64,000 nucleotides of DNA from Clostridia bacterium (GCA_017395105.1 JAFPWD010000023.1:21784-85783), one strand, 5' to 3'. Counted from the stretch's first letter, positions 44,434 to 54,492 are shown. Program-made: numbers and translations. The notes: generated by a model not told the origin, from the letters alone.

Positions 44434-45423
44434 TTATTCGGGATTTGCAAGCTGGCCTCTGTTTTCCATGAAATCCACGATCTCTCTTCCAACTTCCTTG
44501 TTGTCTATTTTAAGAAAAGCCTCGCGAAGCGCATTACTCTCGAATTTGCAGCCCTTTAGCACGTAGGTAAGCCTGGAAACGAGCGTGGTGTCAATGCTGT
44601 CGGAATACAGCATAAGCTTTGCGATCCTGCCGTTTTTGATCGTGAAATGCATCTGCATCTCGCCGAAGGAAAAGCGCTGCTCAACGAAATTCTCGCATTC
44701 GGGTGTTTTGCCGAAGCGCCATTCCCATGATATCTGCTGATCCCTGCGGTACTCGATATTGGAAAGCACGGTGTCTGTCATGGGATACTCCCGAGCCTCG
44801 CCGTATTCCTCGATAAAGCTCTCCACGAGCAGCTCCGCCACCCTTTTTACCTCAAGCCCGGGAATGAAATCGGCAAGATTGCATACCCTCGATTGAACGC
44901 TCTCAATGCCCTTGGCTGCGAGCTTGGCCTTTGAAACGTTGAGGTAATTTGAAAGGCGCGTAAGGTCGGTGTTCACAAGGATGGTGCCGTGATGCGCTCT
45001 GTTGCCCTTGGCAAGAGCGTAGGCATTGCCCGAAAACTTCTTGCCCTCCACAAGAATATCGTTTCTGCCCGAAAGCTCCGGCTCAAGCCCAAGCTTTTTC
45101 ATCGCGTTCATAACGACCTTGAACTGCCTTTGAAGATCGTAATCCTTCTCAGCCATTATGAACGAAAAGTTCAGGTTTCCCTTATCGTGGAATACCGCGC
45201 CGCCCCCTGTGTGCCTGCGAACAAGCTGAACGCCGTCACGCTCCATGCTCATAAGGTTGCACTCGCGCCATGCGTTCTGGTTTCTCCCGATTATGACGGC
45301 GTTTTCGTTCACATACATATAGAGCATGATATCGCCCTTCTGCAAGGTGTCCAAAAACAGACCGTCTGCAGCAAGGTTGGTGTAGCCGTCGTATGATTTT
45401 GAAAAATGAATATAGTTTGTCAA
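44434..45423 (-). CDS. lplA: Lipoate-protein ligase A
   Basis: Attaches lipoate to E2 or GcvH proteins using ATP. 329 residues if translation begins at the TTG at 45423, which follows GGGAG and gives the usual opening (L/M)TNYIHFSKS; an upstream ATG would add 17 unrelated residues. RRHTGGGAVFHDKGNLNFSF is the family signature and NDILVEGKKFSGNA contains the catalytic Lys. The C-terminal accessory domain (about 245-329) is present. Suggests lipoate scavenging. Confidence 0.94.
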   Translation of the reverse strand: MTNYIHFSKSYDGYTNLAADGLFLDTLQKGDIMLYMYVNENAVIIGRNQNAWRECNLMSMERDGVQLVRRHTGGGAVFHDKGNLNFSFIMAEKDYDLQRQFKVVMNAMKKLGLEPELSGRNDILVEGKKFSGNAYALAKGNRAHHGTILVNTDLTRLSNYLNVSKAKLAAKGIESVQSRVCNLADFIPGLEVKRVAELLVESFIEEYGEAREYPMTDTVLSNIEYRRDQQISWEWRFGKTPECENFVEQRFSFGEMQMHFTIKNGRIAKLMLYSDSIDTTLVSRLTYVLKGCKFESNALREAFLKIDNKEVGREIVDFMENRGQLANPE

Positions 45424-45476
45424 ACGAACTCCCAAGCGGATACATTCCGCTATTTTATAATACTGTGATAACACGA

Positions 45477-45507
45477 AGTCCTGCCCGGTTTTAGGCCGGG
45501 CAGGACT
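45477..45507 (-). terminator. Terminator between the SEC-C gene and lplA
   Basis: 12-bp perfect stem AGTCCTGCCCGG/CCGGGCAGGACT with a 7-nt loop, just past the leftward SEC-C gene stop at 45535. Confidence 0.75.
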
Positions 45508-45534
45508 AACGCTCGTAATAAATAATACAGCTTA

Positions 45535-46044
45535 TCAGTCTGCGGTTCTGCCGCAGCACTTCTTAAATTTCTTTCCGCTGCCGCAGGGGCAGGGATCGTT
45601 GGGGCCGACCTTGGCCTCGGCATTGATAAACTGCTTGGAAACGCGCCAGGCCTTGGTTATCTCCCTGCGCTTTTCCTCGGTAAGCACCTTATCCCACTCC
45701 TTGAGACCATAGAGCCAGTCCGCCTTCGCCTCATGCATGTTGAAGTAGAGCTTTTCAAAATCGATATCGAGCGCGATCTCGGTATCGGCCTCGATGGAAT
45801 CTATGTCAAGCTCCGCCTTCAGGCTGGTGTTGATGCCGTCAAGAAAGCCGCCGAAGGTAGCTTCGCTCATACCGAAGCCCTCGGCAAGCTCGCCCGCCTT
45901 GCCCGCGTAGCGAACCGAAGTGTCGGAAAGAATTTTTTTATACGCCTCGGTTTCCGAAGCAAAGTATTCGTTCCAGAACGCTCTTACCGCAGAATCCTCA
46001 TCGGAGCCCTCGGCAAGCTTGCGCCACTGTTCAATAAGAGTCAT
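45535..46044 (-). CDS. SEC-C zinc-binding motif protein
   Basis: 169 residues. The C-terminus carries a complete SEC-C motif, [17 protein letters not shown], the zinc-binding module of SecA. The rest is helical and acidic ([24 protein letters not shown]). Not a SecA fragment by sequence. Lies 33 bases after icd on the same strand. Function unknown; possibly chaperone-related by motif alone. Confidence 0.88.
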   Translation of the reverse strand: MTLIEQWRKLAEGSDEDSAVRAFWNEYFASETEAYKKILSDTSVRYAGKAGELAEGFGMSEATFGGFLDGINTSLKAELDIDSIEADTEIALDIDFEKLYFNMHEAKADWLYGLKEWDKVLTEEKRREITKAWRVSKQFINAEAKVGPNDPCPCGSGKKFKKCCGRTAD

Positions 46045-46077
46045 AGTTGTCTCCGAAATTCTTAATTTACAAGAGCC

Positions 46078-47292
46078 TTATGCAAGCAGCATCTCAAGCC
46101 TCTCGCGAATCTTCTTGATGAAGCCGTCGGTGGTGCAAACGGTTTTCTTGTCCATATCGGCAAGAAGCGCAAGGTCCTTGGTCATGAAGCCGGAGGAGAT
46201 GGTCTCAAGCGAAGCCTGCTCGAGCTTGTTTGCAAAGTCAACCAGCTCGGGGATCTCGTCCAGCTCGCCCCTCTTGCGAAGCGCGCCGCTCCATGCGAAG
46301 ATGGTGGCCATGGAGTTGGTGGAGGTGGACTCGCCCTCAAGGTGCTTGTAGTAATGCTTGGTAACGGTGCCGTGTGCGGCCTCGTACTCGTAGTTGCCGT
46401 CGGGCGAAACCAGAACGCTGGTCATCATCGCGAGGCTGCCGAAGGCGGTTGCGACCATGTCGCTCATAACGTCGCCGTCGTAGTTCTTGAGCGCCCAGAT
46501 GAAGCCGCCGTTGGAGCGGATAACGCGGGCAACCGCATCATCGATCAGGGTGTAGAAGTACTCGAGGCCGAGCTTCTCGAATTCAGCCTTATACTTCTCG
46601 TCGTAGATCTTCTGGAAGATATCCTTGAAGGTGTGGTCATACTTCTTGGAGATGGTATCCTTGGTGGAGAACCACAGATCCTGCTTGGTGGAGATAGCGT
46701 ACTGGAAGCAGGCGTTCGCGAAGCTCTCGATGGAGTCGTCCTTATTGTAGGTGCCCATGAGAACGCCGGGGCAGTCGAAATCGAACACGGTCTCATCGAA
46801 GGTCACGTTGCCGTCCTTATCGGTGAACTTGATCTCGGCTTTGCCGGGGCCGGGTACGCGGTATTCCTGGCACTTGTAGATATCGCCGTAAGCATGACGG
46901 GCGATGGTGATGGGCTTGTTCCAGCTCCTGACGGAGGGCTTGAGGCAGTCCATGGTGATGGGAGCGCGGAAAACGGTGCCGTCGAGAATGGCGCGAATGG
47001 TGCCGTTGGGGCTCTTGTACATCCTCTTGAGGTTGTACTCGGTCATGCGCTGAGAGTTGGGGGTGATGGTTGCGCACTTAACGCCAACGCCGTACTTCTT
47101 GCAGGCTTCGGCAGCTTCAACGGTGATCTTGTCGTCGGTCTCATCCCTCTTAACGAGGCCAAGGTCATAGTACTCGGTCTTGAGATCAACAAAGGGAAGA
47201 ATGAGCTCGTCCTTGAGCATCTTCCAGATGATCCTGGTCATTTCGTCGCCGTCCATCTCTACAAGGGGGGTCTTCATTTGAATCTTCTGCAT
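46078..47292 (-). CDS. icd: NADP-dependent isocitrate dehydrogenase
   Basis: Oxidative decarboxylation of isocitrate to 2-oxoglutarate. 404 residues. The sequence is of the eukaryote-like, homodimeric class II type: [52 protein letters not shown] and [17 protein letters not shown] are diagnostic. GGAG lies six bases before the first ATG. Cytoplasmic; supplies 2-oxoglutarate and NADPH. No other TCA-cycle gene is adjacent. Confidence 0.97.
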   Translation of the reverse strand: MQKIQMKTPLVEMDGDEMTRIIWKMLKDELILPFVDLKTEYYDLGLVKRDETDDKITVEAAEACKKYGVGVKCATITPNSQRMTEYNLKRMYKSPNGTIRAILDGTVFRAPITMDCLKPSVRSWNKPITIARHAYGDIYKCQEYRVPGPGKAEIKFTDKDGNVTFDETVFDFDCPGVLMGTYNKDDSIESFANACFQYAISTKQDLWFSTKDTISKKYDHTFKDIFQKIYDEKYKAEFEKLGLEYFYTLIDDAVARVIRSNGGFIWALKNYDGDVMSDMVATAFGSLAMMTSVLVSPDGNYEYEAAHGTVTKHYYKHLEGESTSTNSMATIFAWSGALRKRGELDEIPELVDFANKLEQASLETISSGFMTKDLALLADMDKKTVCTTDGFIKKIRERLEMLLA

Positions 47293-47346
47293 GGTGGTCT
47301 CCTTAGGGTACTTTGATTAAAGATATTTTTGGTTTTATCATTATTT

Positions 47347-47379
47347 TGGCGCATCAAGTCGAGAGGCTTCGATGCGCCA
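47347..47379 (-). terminator. Terminator of mscL
   Basis: TGGCGCATC/GATGCGCCA perfect 9-bp stem followed on the minus strand by AAAATAATG; lies between the mscL stop and icd start. Confidence 0.65.
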
Positions 47380-47414
47380 AAGCAACAATCTATTCGGTTA
47401 TGCCGAATGCGCGA

Positions 47415-47864
47415 TTACGCATTCTCGGGAAGCTCGCTGGTGCAATGCGGGCAGCGAGTTGCATCGTCTGCGATGTCGCCCTTGCAGTAGGGGCACTTGC
47501 GGGCGGGCTTGGGCTCTTCCTTCTTAACGACCTTGTTGATCGCCTTAACAACGAAGAAGATGATGACGGCGATGATAAGGAAGTTGATGACAGCGCCGAT
47601 GAACTTGCCATAGGTAAGCACGTTTGCGCCGAGCTCGGCTGCTTCGGTCGCGGTCTTGCCCGCGAGGTCAACGCCGTCAACGCCCTTGAGAAGGATATAC
47701 TTCTCGTTAAGGTCGGAACCCTTGAAAACGAGGCCGATGAGCGGCATGAAGATGTCGTTCACCAGAGAGGTTACGATCGCACCGAAAGCGCCGCCGATCA
47801 TGACACCGACTGCCAGATCCATGACGTTGCCCTTAAATGCGAACTTCTTAAATTCTTTCCACAT
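47415..47864 (-). CDS. mscL: Large-conductance mechanosensitive channel with zinc-ribbon tail
   Basis: 149 residues. MWKEFKKFAFKGNVMDLAVG is the MscL N-terminal amphipathic helix and TM1 start; TM2 is FIGAVINFLIIAVIIFFVVK with KAINKV after it. Opens in response to membrane tension to release solutes on osmotic downshock. The C-terminal 25 residues add a four-Cys zinc ribbon (CPYCKGDIADDATRCPHC) not found in the E. coli protein but common in Clostridia. GGAGG precedes the ATG. Confidence 0.96.
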   Translation of the reverse strand: MWKEFKKFAFKGNVMDLAVGVMIGGAFGAIVTSLVNDIFMPLIGLVFKGSDLNEKYILLKGVDGVDLAGKTATEAAELGANVLTYGKFIGAVINFLIIAVIIFFVVKAINKVVKKEEPKPARKCPYCKGDIADDATRCPHCTSELPENA

Positions 47865-48113
47865 ATTTTCTACCTCCTTACTGGTATAATATAACTATAC
47901 TCCTTTTTTCCGCCAATTTCAATAGTTTTTGAGAATATACCTCTTGCACGGAGCGGTTTTCCCGCTTAGAAACATCGCTAAGTGGGGCATATCTCAAACA
48001 GCTTGCTTCATAACGCATAAGGCAGGGCCGTTTCGGGCGCATACTCCATACTCGGCAGAAGTCGAGCCGCCGAAACGGTATCCTTAAATGCTCAATTTGA
48101 TATAGTAAAACTC

Positions 48114-48143
48114 ATTGACGGCAGCAAGGGTACCGTGGTAGAA
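48114..48143 (+). promoter_or_regulatory. Possible promoter inside a hairpin-forming leader
   Basis: TTGACG and TAGAAT lie about 18 bases apart. The region also pairs CAGCAAGG with CCTTGCTG (about 48170) and a T-run (TTTCTTTTTT) follows, resembling a terminator. The rest of the 47865-48299 gap shows no gene; it may be a leader of the gene at 48300. Confidence 0.4.
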
Positions 48144-48299
48144 TATACCTATGGCAGTTAGTAAAACGCCTTGCTGTCGCGGGTTTCTTTTTTGCAGAGG
48201 GCATTTGAACTAAGCAATGGGTAAGGCCTGCAGTACAGACCTAAGGCAATACCGCCGCGTGATGAAACGAAACATTATCAGCTTGGGGAGCAGATAAGT

Positions 48300-49283
48300 A
48301 TGGAACAGGAGCTATTCAATGCAAAGCATAAATATGCTGCGCTTAATCATACCGATATATTCATCGGTGTGTTTATTGTTCTACCACTGCTTTTAGTCAT
48401 CGGCGATATACTCTTTGCTATACTTCCAAGCACTTCATCAAATGGACTTCTTGCAGGTAGTGGTGTTTTCGTTGCGCTTTGCGGCATAATTTGGTTTAGA
48501 CCGCTTCTGGCAGCTACCTTTCAAAGAGTATTTCTTACCGATTACGGAATCGAAGTGCGATTGTTTTCAAAAACAGTTGCATCAATACAATGGCGTGATT
48601 GCAAAACGGTGTTTCCTTGTTATTTGGGAACAACGGGTGATTTGTACAATCATTATTGGACATGTTTTTCAACCACGCAAGCCGACACGACTAAATTCTC
48701 AAACTTGGGCTCAAGGGGATTGATGGTAATTCCAAAGCAAACCAACGAGTGCATATATATGAATCGCTCGGAATTCTCCTATGCTTTTATAAAGAAGAAT
48801 GTGAGTGAGGCTGTTTGGAAAGCGTATTTGCGATATCTCGAAAGAGAGAAAAAGCAGTATACGAACGAAGATATTTTAGATGCTTCCAACGATTATACCG
48901 TAAGGCAATCCCCCACAATGACGATGCTGGGAGTGCTGTTTATTACGGTTTTCGGAATCGGACCTATTATCGATATGATTCAAACAGGCGGTGTTTCCTC
49001 CTGGCATATAATTCTTATGGTTATCGGACTTCCGTGGGGAATACTGCTCATGATTCGCTGGCGGGCAGCGTGGTTTGTTCTGAAGGATGACGGTTTTGTT
49101 TTTAAAACCGCATTTAAGAAAAGCGAGTTCTACACCTACGATCAAGCAGCTTTCAGCATCAAATGCTCCGCCCGAGTAATAGTGTTGAAAGCGAGTGACA
49201 GACGGCTGTTGCTTGAGTTAAGTCTTTCTGGCCACCGAGAGCTGGTTCATCGCATTCTTTCTGCACATGGACTGTCATCATAA
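48300..49283 (+). CDS. Four-helix membrane protein, function unknown
   Basis: 327 residues with helix pairs at about 22-65 and 205-250. The segments between and after them (about 70-130 and 260-327: YGIEVRLFSKTVASIQWRDC, FVFKTAFKKSEFYTYDQA) look like two PH-like/YcxB-type beta modules. AT-richer than neighbours. A GGGGAGCAG ribosome site precedes the ATG. Not recognised further. Confidence 0.65.
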   Translation: MEQELFNAKHKYAALNHTDIFIGVFIVLPLLLVIGDILFAILPSTSSNGLLAGSGVFVALCGIIWFRPLLAATFQRVFLTDYGIEVRLFSKTVASIQWRDCKTVFPCYLGTTGDLYNHYWTCFSTTQADTTKFSNLGSRGLMVIPKQTNECIYMNRSEFSYAFIKKNVSEAVWKAYLRYLEREKKQYTNEDILDASNDYTVRQSPTMTMLGVLFITVFGIGPIIDMIQTGGVSSWHIILMVIGLPWGILLMIRWRAAWFVLKDDGFVFKTAFKKSEFYTYDQAAFSIKCSARVIVLKASDRRLLLELSLSGHRELVHRILSAHGLSS

Positions 49284-49387
49284 GAATACAGAGTTTGAAA
49301 CGGCTGCGGTTTATATCGCCGCCGTTTTCACGCTTTTGCCCGCATATTCGTTCTTGCCAATAGTTTGATTTGGGTTTATAATGGAAG

Positions 49388-51313
49388 ATGGATTATTATA
49401 CGCACCGAAAGGAAAGCTTCGTTTTGAATAAACAGGCGGCAAACTCTGCCGAAACAAGGCTTGCGCGAATAAACGCGCTGATATCAAAGGTTGAAAAGCC
49501 GACCCGCTACATGGGCGGCGAGCTCAATATGCGCATCAAGGAGGGCGAAGGGCTCCATCGCTTCGCGCTCTGCTTCCCCGATACCTACGAGATAGGCATG
49601 AGCCATCTCGGTTCGCGCATCATCTACAATGTTTTGAACAACCGCGCCGACACCTACTGCGAGCGCTGCTATGCGCCGTGGGTGGATATGGAGGCGCTTT
49701 TACGCGAAAGCGGCGAAAAGCTTTTCTCGATCGAAACCAAGCGCGCGCTTGATGAATTCGATGTTATCGGCTTCTCGCTTCTGTACGAGATGTGCTACAC
49801 TAATATCCTCACCATGCTCGAGCTTTCGGACATACCGCTCAGATCGAGCGAGCGCGGCGAGGACGATCCGCTCATAGTTGCAGGCGGCCCCTGCGTTTGC
49901 AATCCTGAGCCCATCGCCGATATCATAGATGTTTTCTTCTTCGGCGACGGCGAGGAGGTCGTGAACGACTTTATGGACGTTTACGCCGAAGCAAAAAGAG
50001 CCGGCGCAGGCAAGCATGAAACTCTCGTTCGCCTGAGCCGCATACCGGGCGTATACGTTCCCGCTTTCTACCGCGCCGAATATGAAAACGGGCAGTTTGC
50101 AAGGCTTATTAAGATAGAGCCCGAAGCGCCCGACACGATCGAGCGGCGCATAGTGCGCGATCTTGACAGGGCGGAGTTCACCGGCGATCTCGTGGTTCCC
50201 TATATGAGCATAGTTCACGACCGCATTGCGCTGGAGCTTTTCCGAGGCTGCACGCGCGGCTGCCGCTTCTGCCAGGCCGGCTTCATCTACCGCCCGATAC
50301 GCGAAAGGCGCATGAAAACGCTGATAGACTATTGCGACGGTCAGCTTAAAAGCACGGGGCACGATGAGGTTTCCCTCTTCTCGCTCTCAAGCGGCGATTA
50401 CACCGAGATCCACGAGATGGTGCCCACGGTGCTTGAAAGATACACCAAGGATCGCATCTCGGTTTCCTTCCCCTCGCTGCGCATCGATTCGTTTTTGAAG
50501 GACGACCTTGAAAGGATGCAGGGCGTTCGCAAAACAGGCCTCACCTTCGCGCCCGAGGCCGGAACCCAGCGCATGAGGGACGTTATAAACAAGGGCGTTT
50601 GCGAGGAGGATCTTCTTCGCACCGTTAAGGATGCTTTCGAGGCGGGCTGGCAGGGCGTTAAGCTCTATTTCATGATAGGTCTTCCGGGCGAAACGGACGA
50701 GGACATCCTCGGAATAGCCGAGCTTGCGCGTAAGGTCAGCCGCGAATTCTACTCCATGCCCAAGGATAAGCGCGGCAAGGGGCTGAGATGCACCGTTTCC
50801 GCTTCGACCTTCGTTCCAAAGCCCTTCACCCCCTTCCAATGGGAACCTCAGATCACCGTGGACGAGGTTCTGAGAAGGCAGGCGCTGCTCCGCTCCGCAC
50901 TCAAGGGCATTCGAGGCGTTGAGTTCAACTGCCATTTCTCCGAAACGAGCCGCCTTGAGGCCTGCTATGCGCGCGGCGACCGCCGCCTTGGTGAGGTCAT
51001 GATAGGCGCATACAAGCGCGGCGCAAGGTTTGATTCCTGGGACGAGCATTTCAAAAAGGAAGCCTGGGACGAAGCCTATGCCGAGCAGGGCTTATCCGTG
51101 GATATGTTTGCAAACCGCGTTATCTCGCTCGACGAGCCGCTTGCGTGGGCACACATGGACGCGCTCGTTACGCAGGAATACCTTAAAAAGGAGCATGAGC
51201 GCGCCTTCGAGGGCATAGTTACACCCGACTGCCGCGAAAAATGCAACGGCTGCTTCGGCAAAAAATGCACCACGCACTGCGAGATGCACAAGGCAGGGGA
51301 GGAAGCAAAATGA
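49388..51313 (+). CDS. B12-binding-domain radical SAM protein, TIGR03960 type
   Basis: 641 residues. The N-terminal part (LINALISKVEKPTRYMGGEL, CFPDTYEIGMSHLGSRI) is a cobalamin-binding-like fold; the radical SAM cluster motif is CTRGCRFCQAG (Cys spacing C-x3-C-x2-C, about residue 285). A Cys-rich C-terminal tail (CREKCNGCFGKKCTTHCEMH) may bind a second cluster. It is always paired with TIGR03936, which follows by an ATGA overlap. The reaction is unknown; the pair is often found before ribosomal genes rplU-rpmA. Confidence 0.9.
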   Translation: MDYYTHRKESFVLNKQAANSAETRLARINALISKVEKPTRYMGGELNMRIKEGEGLHRFALCFPDTYEIGMSHLGSRIIYNVLNNRADTYCERCYAPWVDMEALLRESGEKLFSIETKRALDEFDVIGFSLLYEMCYTNILTMLELSDIPLRSSERGEDDPLIVAGGPCVCNPEPIADIIDVFFFGDGEEVVNDFMDVYAEAKRAGAGKHETLVRLSRIPGVYVPAFYRAEYENGQFARLIKIEPEAPDTIERRIVRDLDRAEFTGDLVVPYMSIVHDRIALELFRGCTRGCRFCQAGFIYRPIRERRMKTLIDYCDGQLKSTGHDEVSLFSLSSGDYTEIHEMVPTVLERYTKDRISVSFPSLRIDSFLKDDLERMQGVRKTGLTFAPEAGTQRMRDVINKGVCEEDLLRTVKDAFEAGWQGVKLYFMIGLPGETDEDILGIAELARKVSREFYSMPKDKRGKGLRCTVSASTFVPKPFTPFQWEPQITVDEVLRRQALLRSALKGIRGVEFNCHFSETSRLEACYARGDRRLGEVMIGAYKRGARFDSWDEHFKKEAWDEAYAEQGLSVDMFANRVISLDEPLAWAHMDALVTQEYLKKEHERAFEGIVTPDCREKCNGCFGKKCTTHCEMHKAGEEAK

Positions 51314-51978
51314 GGATGATAGCCGCGTTTTCCAAGTTTGAACCCGTTAAATTCGTTTCGCATCTGGATATGCAGAGGCTTTTTCAGCGCGCCTTCAGGC
51401 GGGCGGGGCTGCCGCTTGCATATTCCAAGGGCTTCAATCCGCACCCGCTGCTTTCCTTCGCCACGGCCATCTCGGTCGGCTTCACTTCGGGCGGCGAGTA
51501 TTTCGACGTTATGCTGACCGAGCCCGTTTCGCCCGAGGAATTCACCGAGCGCGTGAACGCCGTGCTTCCCGAAGGCGTTATGATAACGAGCGCGGTCGAT
51601 GCGGGCGAATTCAAGGCTTCGCTCACAACGCTGATGCAAAGCGCCGAATACGAAGCGCGGCTGAGCTTCGCCGAGCCCGTGGAAAGAGCCGCTTTTGAAG
51701 AGGCGATATCCTCGCTTCTTGGCGGCGAAATCGTTGTGGATAAAAAGACCAAGGGCGGCATCAAGCCCGTGGATATACGCCCGATGCTCATTTCAATGGA
51801 GCTTGCCGAGTTTTCGGGCGATACTGCGAAGCTTGCGATAAAGGGCGCATTGACCGCCGAGGGCGGACTTCCTCTGGAGCTTCTCTTCGGCGCGCTCGAA
51901 GCAAGGCTCGGAGCATCGTTTTCCCGCCTCGTTCACCGCAAAAAAATCGAAATGGACTGGTCCGATCTTAAAAAATGA
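51310..51978 (+). CDS. TIGR03936 radical SAM-associated protein (DUF2344)
   Basis: 222 residues from the ATG at 51310, which overlaps the TGA of the previous gene. FSKFEPVKFVSHLDMQRLFQ and LAYSKGFNPHPLLSFA are the family signature. It has no radical SAM motif itself and is thought to serve the upstream enzyme. It overlaps the RNase E/G gene by ATGA, so three genes are translationally coupled. Confidence 0.92.
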   Translation: MRMIAAFSKFEPVKFVSHLDMQRLFQRAFRRAGLPLAYSKGFNPHPLLSFATAISVGFTSGGEYFDVMLTEPVSPEEFTERVNAVLPEGVMITSAVDAGEFKASLTTLMQSAEYEARLSFAEPVERAAFEEAISSLLGGEIVVDKKTKGGIKPVDIRPMLISMELAEFSGDTAKLAIKGALTAEGGLPLELLFGALEARLGASFSRLVHRKKIEMDWSDLKK

Positions 51979-53495
51979 ATGATTATCCGATAAAAACCGA
52001 TAAGCGCATAGCGATCGACGCAAATCCTTACCGCACCCGCGCCGTGCTCGTTGAAAACGGGAAGGTGGTTGAGATCTTCTCGGAGCAGCAGAGCCGCGAA
52101 AGCCTGCTCGGAAGCATCTACCGCGGCAGGGTATGCTCCGTTCTGCCCGGAATGAGCGCGGCTTTTATCGATATCGGCGCCGAGAAGAACGCCTTTTTCA
52201 GCATAGCCGATATGGACTCCCCCGCCGCTCCCGGCGCGGATATAGTGCAAGGCGGCAAGGGCGCTCCCGATACGCGCAGCGGGGCAGGGAAAAAGCCCCG
52301 GAGCGCGCTCAAGGTCGGTCAGGAAATAATGGTTCAGGTCGTCAAGGATGCGCAGGGCAGCAAGGCGGCAAGGGTCAGCACGCGCATATCGCTCTCGGGG
52401 CATCTGATCGTTATGTTCCCCGATTCGGAGCTTATCGGCATAAGCAAGCATATCACGGCGGATGAGGATAGGGAACGGCTCAGAACGCTCATCGCCGAAA
52501 ACAAGGGCGAGGGCTTCGGCGTTATCGTTCGCACCGCCGCCGCTGCAAGGCCGAACGAGGACATTATTTCGGAGCTTGAGCAGCTCAAGGCAAGGTGGAG
52601 CGGCATTCAAAACGCCTTTAAGATCAGCGCGGCTCCCAAATGCCTTTTCAGCGAGGACGGGCTCGTTGAGAGAACGCTGCGCGACCTTTTCAGGCCGGAC
52701 GTTTCGCGCGTTACGGTCAACGACAGGGAGCGCTATCTTTCGATACTCGCGCTTGCAAACGAGCTTGAGCCGGGCGCAGCCGAGAAGGTGCATTTTGCCG
52801 AGAACGCGCCCGATCTTTTCGAGCAGCTCGGAATAGAGAAGCAGATCGACGAGGCGCTGTCAAGGCGGGTTTGGCTCAAGAGCGGCGCATACATAGTGCT
52901 CGATCAAACCGAGGCGCTTTTGAGCATAGACGTGAACTCGGGCAAGAATATCGGCCGAAGCGACCTTCGCGCAACGGCGCTCGCCACCAACTGCGAGGCG
53001 GCCAAGGAGATCGCGCGGCAGCTTCGGCTTCGCAACATCGGCGGCATAGTTATAATCGATTTTATCGACCTTGAGAGCCCCGAGGATAAGCAGACCGTTG
53101 TCAAAACGCTTAAGGAGGCGCTTGAAAGCGACCGCACCACCGCGCTTGTGCACGGCATGACCACGCTTGGCCTTGTTGAAGTAACGCGCAAAAAGCTGCG
53201 CGAAAACCTCTCCTCCTCCATGCAGCGGGAATGCTTCCTCTGCGGCGGCAGCGGCAGGCTCTGCACTCCCGAGACCGTTGCCCTTCGCATTCGCGCCCGC
53301 GCACTCGCCCGCCTCTTTGATTCAGGCGCGAATCGCATCTCCATCAGCGCGCATCCATCCGTTATCGCGCTTATAAAAAAGCATCTCAACGAGGAAAAGC
53401 TGCGAAACGGCTTTGAGCAGGTTGATGTCGTGCTGAACGAGCTTCGAGGCTCCGCACCCGATGAATTCGAGGTGCGGCTTATGGAAAACCGGTAA
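51975..53495 (+). CDS. Ribonuclease E/G
   Basis: 506 residues. N-terminal S1 domain (GSIYRGRVCSVLPGMSAAFI, DIGAEKNAFF) and the RNase E/G catalytic core with the Mg-binding Asp motif SIDVNSGKN (about 318) and IIDFIDLESPED (about 360). The Zn-link Cys pair CFLCGGSGR is present near 425. Single-strand endonuclease for rRNA maturation and mRNA decay. Third gene of the coupled TIGR03960-TIGR03936 set, the usual clostridial arrangement, but here not followed by rplU and rpmA. Confidence 0.95.
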   Translation: MNDYPIKTDKRIAIDANPYRTRAVLVENGKVVEIFSEQQSRESLLGSIYRGRVCSVLPGMSAAFIDIGAEKNAFFSIADMDSPAAPGADIVQGGKGAPDTRSGAGKKPRSALKVGQEIMVQVVKDAQGSKAARVSTRISLSGHLIVMFPDSELIGISKHITADEDRERLRTLIAENKGEGFGVIVRTAAAARPNEDIISELEQLKARWSGIQNAFKISAAPKCLFSEDGLVERTLRDLFRPDVSRVTVNDRERYLSILALANELEPGAAEKVHFAENAPDLFEQLGIEKQIDEALSRRVWLKSGAYIVLDQTEALLSIDVNSGKNIGRSDLRATALATNCEAAKEIARQLRLRNIGGIVIIDFIDLESPEDKQTVVKTLKEALESDRTTALVHGMTTLGLVEVTRKKLRENLSSSMQRECFLCGGSGRLCTPETVALRIRARALARLFDSGANRISISAHPSVIALIKKHLNEEKLRNGFEQVDVVLNELRGSAPDEFEVRLMENR

Positions 53496-53504
53496 ACGGT
53501 AAAA

Positions 53505-53526
53505 AGTGAATAGTGAATAGTTGAGG
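53505..53526. repeat. Dispersed AGTGAATAGTGAAT-type repeat, copy 3
   Basis: AGTGAATAGTGAATAGTTGA ten bases after the RNase E/G stop; same family as copies at 12436, 27990 and 61437. Confidence 0.6.
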
Positions 53527-53604
53527 AAGAAATTCCTGCGGAATTTCTCAGGATTTTCTTTTGATCGTGTAAAGTAAAATAAAATTTAAGAAAGGGTTCT
53601 GTAA

Positions 53605-54396
53605 GTGACAGTTAAAAAGAAAGGGTTTGCTATCGTATTGCGCATATTTTTGATAATTTTCGGCGCTGCGCTCGTTTTCGAGGGCATCATCGCCTCCACC
53701 ATGCGAAACTTCAATCTCGGCATCCTGATGCCGATCGTCATAGGCGCTCCGCTGGTGCTTCTCGGCATTTTCTATACGCCGATCACTCGCTTTTTCGAGG
53801 CTTCGACCTTCGGCAAAATAATAAAATGGGGCTTTATCTCCACATACGCGCTGTTTGCGCTTCTTTTCTCTTTCACCACCGTGCTTATCCTTAAAAACGC
53901 TGCCATGCCTAAGGATAAAAAGGCGGATGCCGTTATCGTTCTGGGCGCGGCGGTGCGCGGCAGCACGCCGTCCGTTCAGCTTGCGTTCAGGCTCGAGCGT
54001 GCGCTCGAATACCACCGCGAAAACCCCGATGCCGTTATCGTGGTCAGCGGCGGGCAGGGACACGACGAAGCCTATCCCGAGGCGGAGGTCATGAAAAAAT
54101 GGCTCGTTGCCCGCGGCATTCCCGAGGAAAGTATAATCGAGGAGCTTCAAGCCACCAGCACCGAGGAGAATTTCCTTTTTTCAAAGGCGCTTATCGACAA
54201 AGCGCTCGGCGGCACGGAGCACGAGATCGCATTCGTTACGAACCGATTCCACGTTTTCCGCTCGGAGCGGATAGCGAAAAAACTCGACATAGATGCCTTC
54301 GGCATCGCGGCAAGCGAGTTCAAGCCCACGCTTTTAAACGATTACCTGCGCGAATGCGCCGCCATTGTGCAGTATTTTTTGAGCGGCAAACTATAA
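53605..54396 (+). CDS. YdcF-like (DUF218) membrane protein
   Basis: 263 residues from a GTG start (GAAAGGG upstream). Two or three membrane helices occupy the first 95 residues, then a DUF218 domain with ADAVIVLGAAVRGSTPSVQL, VVSGGQGHDEAYPEAEVMK and SIIEELQATSTEENFLFSKA. Members act on cell-envelope precursors or vancomycin resistance (SanA/ElyC-like), but the substrate is unresolved. A terminator follows at 54402 before the retron island. Confidence 0.9.
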   Translation: MTVKKKGFAIVLRIFLIIFGAALVFEGIIASTMRNFNLGILMPIVIGAPLVLLGIFYTPITRFFEASTFGKIIKWGFISTYALFALLFSFTTVLILKNAAMPKDKKADAVIVLGAAVRGSTPSVQLAFRLERALEYHRENPDAVIVVSGGQGHDEAYPEAEVMKKWLVARGIPEESIIEELQATSTEENFLFSKALIDKALGGTEHEIAFVTNRFHVFRSERIAKKLDIDAFGIAASEFKPTLLNDYLRECAAIVQYFLSGKL

Positions 54397-54401
54397 TACA
54401 A

Positions 54402-54437
54402 AGCCCGATCGCGCCATGCGCCGCGGTCGGGCTTTTT
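54402..54437 (+). terminator. Terminator of the ydcF-like gene
   Basis: AGCCCGA pairs with TCGGGCT, with further inner GC pairing, followed by TTTTTCGC. Confidence 0.85.
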
Positions 54438-54455
54438 CGCATACATCGAAGGCAA

Positions 54456-54492
54456 GGGCGAAACAGCACGGCTCCGTCCCTGCTTTTCGCCC
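54456..54492. repeat. Hairpin at the left edge of the retron island
   Basis: GGGCGAAACAG pairs with CTGCTTTTCGCCC with a two-base bulge. The right arm forms the first bases of the 18-bp direct repeat. It may be the recognition site where the island inserted. Confidence 0.55.

Noticed and set aside
46342-47316. 324-codon frame antisense to icd
   Set aside because: Shadow frame caused by GC-rich codon use.
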